From: CAISIP01 sp031396205
Lineage (GTDB): Bacteria; Pseudomonadota; Gammaproteobacteria; Burkholderiales; Burkholderiaceae_C
Length of the DNA stretch: 64,000 nt
NCBI GenBank assembly: GCA_031396205.1
Contig: JANNKH010000106.1
Span: 62,001 to 126,000, forward strand
Reading direction: 5' to 3'
Part shown: positions 60,945-64,000 of the stretch, piece by piece
Numbering within the stretch: position 1 is the first letter of the stretch
Layout of the letters: each line of letters begins with the position of its first letter
Program-made: the position numbers and the translations under genes
Notes under the pieces: model-generated
The model's input: only the letters and a program-made list of their open reading frames with translations
Told to the model about the DNA's origin: nothing
Database searches by the model: none

Positions 60945-61931
60945 ATGAAACGTCTACTTGTCATCGTGGCAGCCGCAACAGCGCTGCTGGCCAACGCGCA
61001 AACCTACCCGGGTTCGCGTCCGATCTCCATCGTGGTGCCTTTCGCCGCCGGTGGTCCGACCGACCTGGTGGCGCGCCAGCTCGGTGAAGCCATGCGCAAG
61101 GCGATGGGCGGTGGCGCCAATTTCGTCGTGGAGAACGCGGCAGGTGCTGGCGGCACGATCGGGGCCACCAAGGTGGCCCGAGCCGCGCCGGATGGCCATA
61201 CGCTGCTGCTGTTCCATATCGGCATGGCGGCGACCCCGGCGCTGTACAAGAAGATCGGCTACAAACCGCTGGAGGACTTCGAGTTCCTGGGCATGGTCAA
61301 CGAGGTGCCGATGACGCTGATCGGCAAGCCGCAGCTTGCCGCCAACACCTACCGTGACTTCGAGAACTACATCAAGGCCAATGCCGGTAAACTGAACATG
61401 GCGCACGCCGGCCTGGGCTCGGCGTCGCACCTGTGCAGCCTGATGTGGCAGTCGGCGATCAAGGCCAACGAGGCCATGACGACGATTCCGTATGGCGGCA
61501 CCGGCCCGGCGATGAACGCGCTGCTCGGCGGTCAGGTCGACCTGATGTGCGACCAGACCACCAACACCACCAGTCAGATCGAGGCCGGTCGCGTCAAGGC
61601 GTTTGCAGTCACGACCGCCAAGCCGCTGTCCAAGCACAAGTTGCTCAAGGATTACCCGACGCTGCAGGAGATGGGCCTCAAGGGGTTTGACCTGACGATC
61701 TGGCACGGGCTGTACGCGCCCAAGGGCACCCCGCCGGCAGTTCTCAAGCAGATCAACGACGGCCTGAAGCTGGCGCTCAAGGATCCGGATTTCATCAAGA
61801 AGCAGGAAGCATTGGGTGCGCTGGTCGTTACCGACGGGCGTCTGGAGCCCGCCGCGCACAAGGCCTTTGTGGCGGCAGAGATGGCCAAGCTCAAGCCGGT
61901 GATCGAGGCGGCCAAGCAATTTGCCGACTGA
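60945..61931 (+). CDS. Bug/TctC family substrate-binding protein
   Basis: 328 residues: signal peptide (1-18, ending LLANAQTYP), VVPFAAGGPTDLVARQLGEA, VENAAGAGGTIGATKVARA and PYGGTGPAMNALLGGQVDLM. A periplasmic receptor for a carboxylate, perhaps the same aromatic acid the cluster activates. It shares the family but not the details of the Bug protein at 25.3 kb. It may be expressed separately, since 120 bases precede it. Confidence 0.92.
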   Translation: MKRLLVIVAAATALLANAQTYPGSRPISIVVPFAAGGPTDLVARQLGEAMRKAMGGGANFVVENAAGAGGTIGATKVARAAPDGHTLLLFHIGMAATPALYKKIGYKPLEDFEFLGMVNEVPMTLIGKPQLAANTYRDFENYIKANAGKLNMAHAGLGSASHLCSLMWQSAIKANEAMTTIPYGGTGPAMNALLGGQVDLMCDQTTNTTSQIEAGRVKAFAVTTAKPLSKHKLLKDYPTLQEMGLKGFDLTIWHGLYAPKGTPPAVLKQINDGLKLALKDPDFIKKQEALGALVVTDGRLEPAAHKAFVAAEMAKLKPVIEAAKQFAD

Positions 61932-61961
61932 TGGTTCCATAGGTCCGCCACTGCGCGTGGT

Positions 61962-62101
61962 GGGAAGCGGCCCGGCGGCTCGATGGACGACCCTGCGTGC
62001 TGCGCACTGCGGAATTCGCCTTGGGAGCGGCCCGGCGGCTCGCTGGACGACCCTGCGTGCTGCGCACTGCGGAATTCGCCTTGGGAGCGGCCCGGCGGCT
62101 C
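61962..62101. repeat. Dispersed repeat, tandem array with exact 60-bp period (copies C1-C3)
   Basis: Units 61981-62040 and 62041-62100 differ at one base (CGATGG versus CGCTGG), and a partial third copy (61962-61980) leads in. Read on the minus strand each unit begins TGAGCCGCCGGGCCGCTCCC or GAGCCGCC, then AAGGCGAATTCCGCAGTGCG and CAGCACGCAGGGTCGTCCAG. The outermost TGA is the stop codon of the DUF1840 gene. Related single copies lie at 27256-27329 and 41792-41849. Confidence 0.92.
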
Positions 62102-62420
62102 ATACCCCCCAGACGATTTCCGTGTCGGCCTTGTGGCAGCGTTTGAGCATGTCGATGAAGGGCGCGGCGCGCTGGCGCAGGGATACGCGGTCGGCGGCAG
62201 GCGCGTCGTCCGGCTTGTCGGATTTGTCGCTCTGAACTGCCTGGGCGCTTTGCCCCTGGGCAATGGCTTGTTCCAGTGCGGCGATCGCGGCGGGCATCTG
62301 CTGCGGCAGCACGATGCCCTTGGGCCCCGGGTCCTTGCCGATGATCTGCAGGATATGCTCGCCATTGGGCTGCAGCATGATCACATCGCCTGCGGCCTTG
62401 GATTTGAAGATATACAACAT
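62100..62420 (-). CDS. DUF1840 domain protein
   Basis: 106 residues, the normal size of this betaproteobacterial family: MLYIFKSKAAGDVIMLQPNG, GPKGIVLPQQMPAAI and the C-terminal FIDMLKRCHKADTEIVWGV. Function unknown. The TGA stop lies exactly at the edge of the dispersed-repeat array, so the repeat apparently joined or replaced the natural stop. Confidence 0.9.
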   Translation of the reverse strand: MLYIFKSKAAGDVIMLQPNGEHILQIIGKDPGPKGIVLPQQMPAAIAALEQAIAQGQSAQAVQSDKSDKPDDAPAADRVSLRQRAAPFIDMLKRCHKADTEIVWGV

Positions 62421-62476
62421 GGGTGGTACCGACTCCCTGAAGCCATTTGGGCCTGCGCGAATGGCGAGCCATCGGC

Positions 62477-63742
62477 TTAAGGGTACATGTATTTGCGGGT
62501 GAACGGGTAATGCGACTGCGCGCCTGGCGGATTGTCGAATGGGCCCCCCTCGTCCGGACGTGCAGCCAGTATCTGGTGCAGCGACAACCAGCCGCGCTCG
62601 AAACTCAGGGCGCTGCCGGCCAGGTACAGCCGGTAGGCGCGCAACATCCGCTCGGTCTGTGCCTGGGAACTGCCGTTGGAACGCAGCGCGACCAGGGCCG
62701 GCTCCAGCCGGGATTCCAACCCATCGGACCAGGCCCACAAGGTGCGCGCGTAATGCGGGCGCAGGTTCTCGGTGTCGAGCATCTCCAGTCCGGCACCTGC
62801 GCCCTCGTGCAGCAACTGGCTCACATGCTGCAGTTCGCCACCGGGGAAGATGTATTTCTCGATGAAGTCGCCAATGCCGGCACCCAATTGCCCAGCCTGC
62901 GGGGCGGCTGCGGTGATGCCATGGTTGAGCACCAGACCACCTGGCGTCAACAACTGGAATATCTTCTGGAAATAGGCACCCAGATTGGCCTGACCGACAT
63001 GCTCGATCATGCCAACTGAGGCGATCTTGTCGAATGGCGACGCTGTCTGCAGGTCGCGGTAGTCGCACAGCAGCATCCGCACCCGGCCCTCCAGACCCCT
63101 GTCGCGGATCAATTGCGCGACATACGCGTGCTGGTTTTTCGACAGCGTGATGCCGGTTGCATCGACGCCGTAGTGCTCGGCGGCCCACAGCAGCAAGCCG
63201 CCCCAGCCAGCACCGATGTCCAGGAATCGCTCACCCTGGTGCAGCATCAGTTTGCGACAGATGAGGTCAAGTTTGGCCTCCTGCGCTTGCGCCAGCGTCA
63301 TGGTCGGCTGGGCAAAATAAGCGCAGGAATAGACCCGCTTAGGGTCCAACCACAGCGCATAGAAGTCATCACTCACATCGTAGTGGAACCTCACCTGCGC
63401 GGAGTCGCGCTCGATCGAGTGTGCGGCGGCCGAGCGAACCCGGCGCGCAGCGCGCATCCACCAGGCGGTGCGTTCGGGCACCGGGGAGGCGGGCAGCAGC
63501 TCTGCGGCCACGTCCATGACGTCGCGCATCGCGCCCTTGATGCGGATGTGGTCTTCGACAAAACCCTCCGCGATCTTGCCGATTTTGCCGGCTGCCAGCA
63601 GAGCCACTGCAGGCCAGCGCGAAAATTCCAGTGTCACGCCGGCACGGCTCGGACCAACCAGGCGACCGCCTGGCAGGCGCAGACTCAGGGGGACAGTCAA
63701 TCGCGCCAGCTGTGATTCGGCGGAACGGATCAAGTGCTCCAT
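62477..63742 (-). CDS. Cyclopropane-fatty-acyl-phospholipid synthase-like methyltransferase
   Basis: 421 residues. An N-terminal lipid-binding-like domain (1-120) is followed by SAM methyltransferase motif I FLDIGAGWGGLLLWAAEHYG, the CFA-specific blocks FHYDVSDDFYALWLD and YSCAYFAQP, and ASVGMIEHVG. It would transfer a methylene group from S-adenosylmethionine to an unsaturated acyl chain of membrane phospholipid. The start is the ATG at 63742, short of a longer frame reaching 63778. Confidence 0.9.
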   Translation of the reverse strand: MEHLIRSAESQLARLTVPLSLRLPGGRLVGPSRAGVTLEFSRWPAVALLAAGKIGKIAEGFVEDHIRIKGAMRDVMDVAAELLPASPVPERTAWWMRAARRVRSAAAHSIERDSAQVRFHYDVSDDFYALWLDPKRVYSCAYFAQPTMTLAQAQEAKLDLICRKLMLHQGERFLDIGAGWGGLLLWAAEHYGVDATGITLSKNQHAYVAQLIRDRGLEGRVRMLLCDYRDLQTASPFDKIASVGMIEHVGQANLGAYFQKIFQLLTPGGLVLNHGITAAAPQAGQLGAGIGDFIEKYIFPGGELQHVSQLLHEGAGAGLEMLDTENLRPHYARTLWAWSDGLESRLEPALVALRSNGSSQAQTERMLRAYRLYLAGSALSFERGWLSLHQILAARPDEGGPFDNPPGAQSHYPFTRKYMYP

Positions 63743-63805
63743 AGGCGCAATTCTTGCGCCATGGGTTGGATTCGTCAATCGCAGCGCGCAAACGCGGTCT
63801 CCTGC

Positions 63806-63834
63806 TTGACAGTTTTTAGTTTATGCGTAAACTA
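63806..63834 (+). promoter_or_regulatory. Sigma-70 promoter overlapped by a MarR-like operator
   Basis: TTGACA (63806-63811), a 16-base spacer and TAAACT (63828-63833) form a good promoter. The inverted repeat TAGTTTA-TGCG-TAAACTA (63817-63834) covers the spacer and the -10, the usual site for a MarR-family aromatic-acyl-CoA-responsive repressor. No such regulator is in the window, so it would lie to the right or elsewhere. Confidence 0.75.
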
Positions 63835-63841
63835 TTTTGTT

Positions 63842-64000
63842 ATGAATATCCTATGCATTGGTGGTGGACCAGCCGGTCTGTATTTCGGCTTGCTGATGAA
63901 GTTGCAGGACCCGTCCCACCGGGTCGTGGTGGTGGAGCGCAACAAGCCGTTCGATACCTTTGGCTGGGGCGTCGTGTTGTCGGACCAGACACTGGAGAAT
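63842..64000 (+). CDS. FAD monooxygenase, salicylyl-CoA 5-hydroxylase/2-aminobenzoyl-CoA type (3' end outside window)
   Basis: The first 53 residues begin with the FAD motif ILCIGGGPAGLYFGLLM and continue HRVVVVERNKPFDTFGWGVV then LSDQTLEN, wording specific to the bifunctional salicylyl-CoA 5-hydroxylase and 2-aminobenzoyl-CoA monooxygenase/reductase group. The rest lies beyond the right edge. The ATG is only eight bases from the -10 element and has no Shine-Dalgarno, so the mRNA is probably leaderless. It fits the aromatic-acid theme of the ligase/Liv cluster to its left. Confidence 0.85.
   Translation, partial: MNILCIGGGPAGLYFGLLMKLQDPSHRVVVVERNKPFDTFGWGVVLSDQTLEN

Noticed and set aside
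1..64000. CRISPR array, tRNA/rRNA, prophage, integrase or insertion sequence
   Set aside because: No regularly spaced repeats with spacers, no cloverleaf-like segments noted and no recombinase or phage proteins; the only repeats are the 60-bp family and short tandem arrays.

Overview
The window is GC-rich and densely coded, and it reads as a chromosomal piece of a betaproteobacterium of the order Burkholderiales. The signs are two Bug/TctC-type solute-binding proteins, a DUF1840 protein, PEP-CTERM proteins, and a branched-chain-type ABC cluster linked to acyl-CoA ligases and a salicylyl-CoA/2-aminobenzoyl-CoA-type monooxygenase. I place it at order level only. No rRNA, tRNA, CRISPR array, integrase or transposase was seen.

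Region by region: 1-6.8 kb holds the end of a PhoQ-like sensor kinase, a Tat-exported aldo/keto reductase, a GDT1-family cation transporter, a PEP-CTERM protein and a 2-oxoglutarate dioxygenase. 6.9-9.8 kb is a two-gene, translationally coupled unit resembling a PEP-synthase or rifampicin-phosphotransferase split in two, with a cyclic-nucleotide-binding domain on the ATP-grasp half. 10-25 kb is mostly housekeeping and poorly known genes: glutaminase, DUF proteins, MFS carriers, a periplasmic binding protein coupled to a GGDEF-EAL protein, SulP, purU, a metallophosphoesterase, a redoxin and a decayed SDR gene. 25-34 kb has a Bug protein, a RIO kinase, EamA, saccharopine-dehydrogenase-like and SDR genes, a truncated DUF3014 gene and an ECF42-type sigma factor with its YciI/DUF1428 companions.

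34.3-44.5 kb is the most coherent accessory region, a sulfur-handling island of two adjacent operons. The first encodes RND adaptor, RND pump, sulfide:quinone oxidoreductase, DUF2892, OsmC and an unusual CsoR/DUF156 repressor, behind two tandem operator-like palindromes. The second encodes a SqrR/BigR-type ArsR repressor with the two expected cysteines, two YeeE/YedE transporters and a SulP carrier, behind a 26-bp perfect palindrome. The inferred logic is sulfide or persulfide sensing, sulfide oxidation and sulfur-anion or persulfide transport.

44.6-52.1 kb has htpG, a lipase-like hydrolase, a PEP-CTERM gene with a near-consensus sigma-54 promoter, an RluF-like pseudouridine synthase and a Crp/Fnr regulator. 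From 52.3 kb rightward lies an organic-acid or aromatic catabolic cluster: acyl-CoA ligase, LivG, H, M, K and F, a PaaK-like ligase and a Bug protein. livF carries an in-frame amber codon. After a DUF1840 gene and a cyclopropane-fatty-acid-synthase-like gene, the window ends in a flavin monooxygenase gene that appears to have a leaderless promoter overlapped by a MarR-like operator.

A dispersed repeat family of about 60 bp occurs at three places (27.3, 41.8 and 62.0 kb), and one copy is fused into the 3' end of the ArsR gene.
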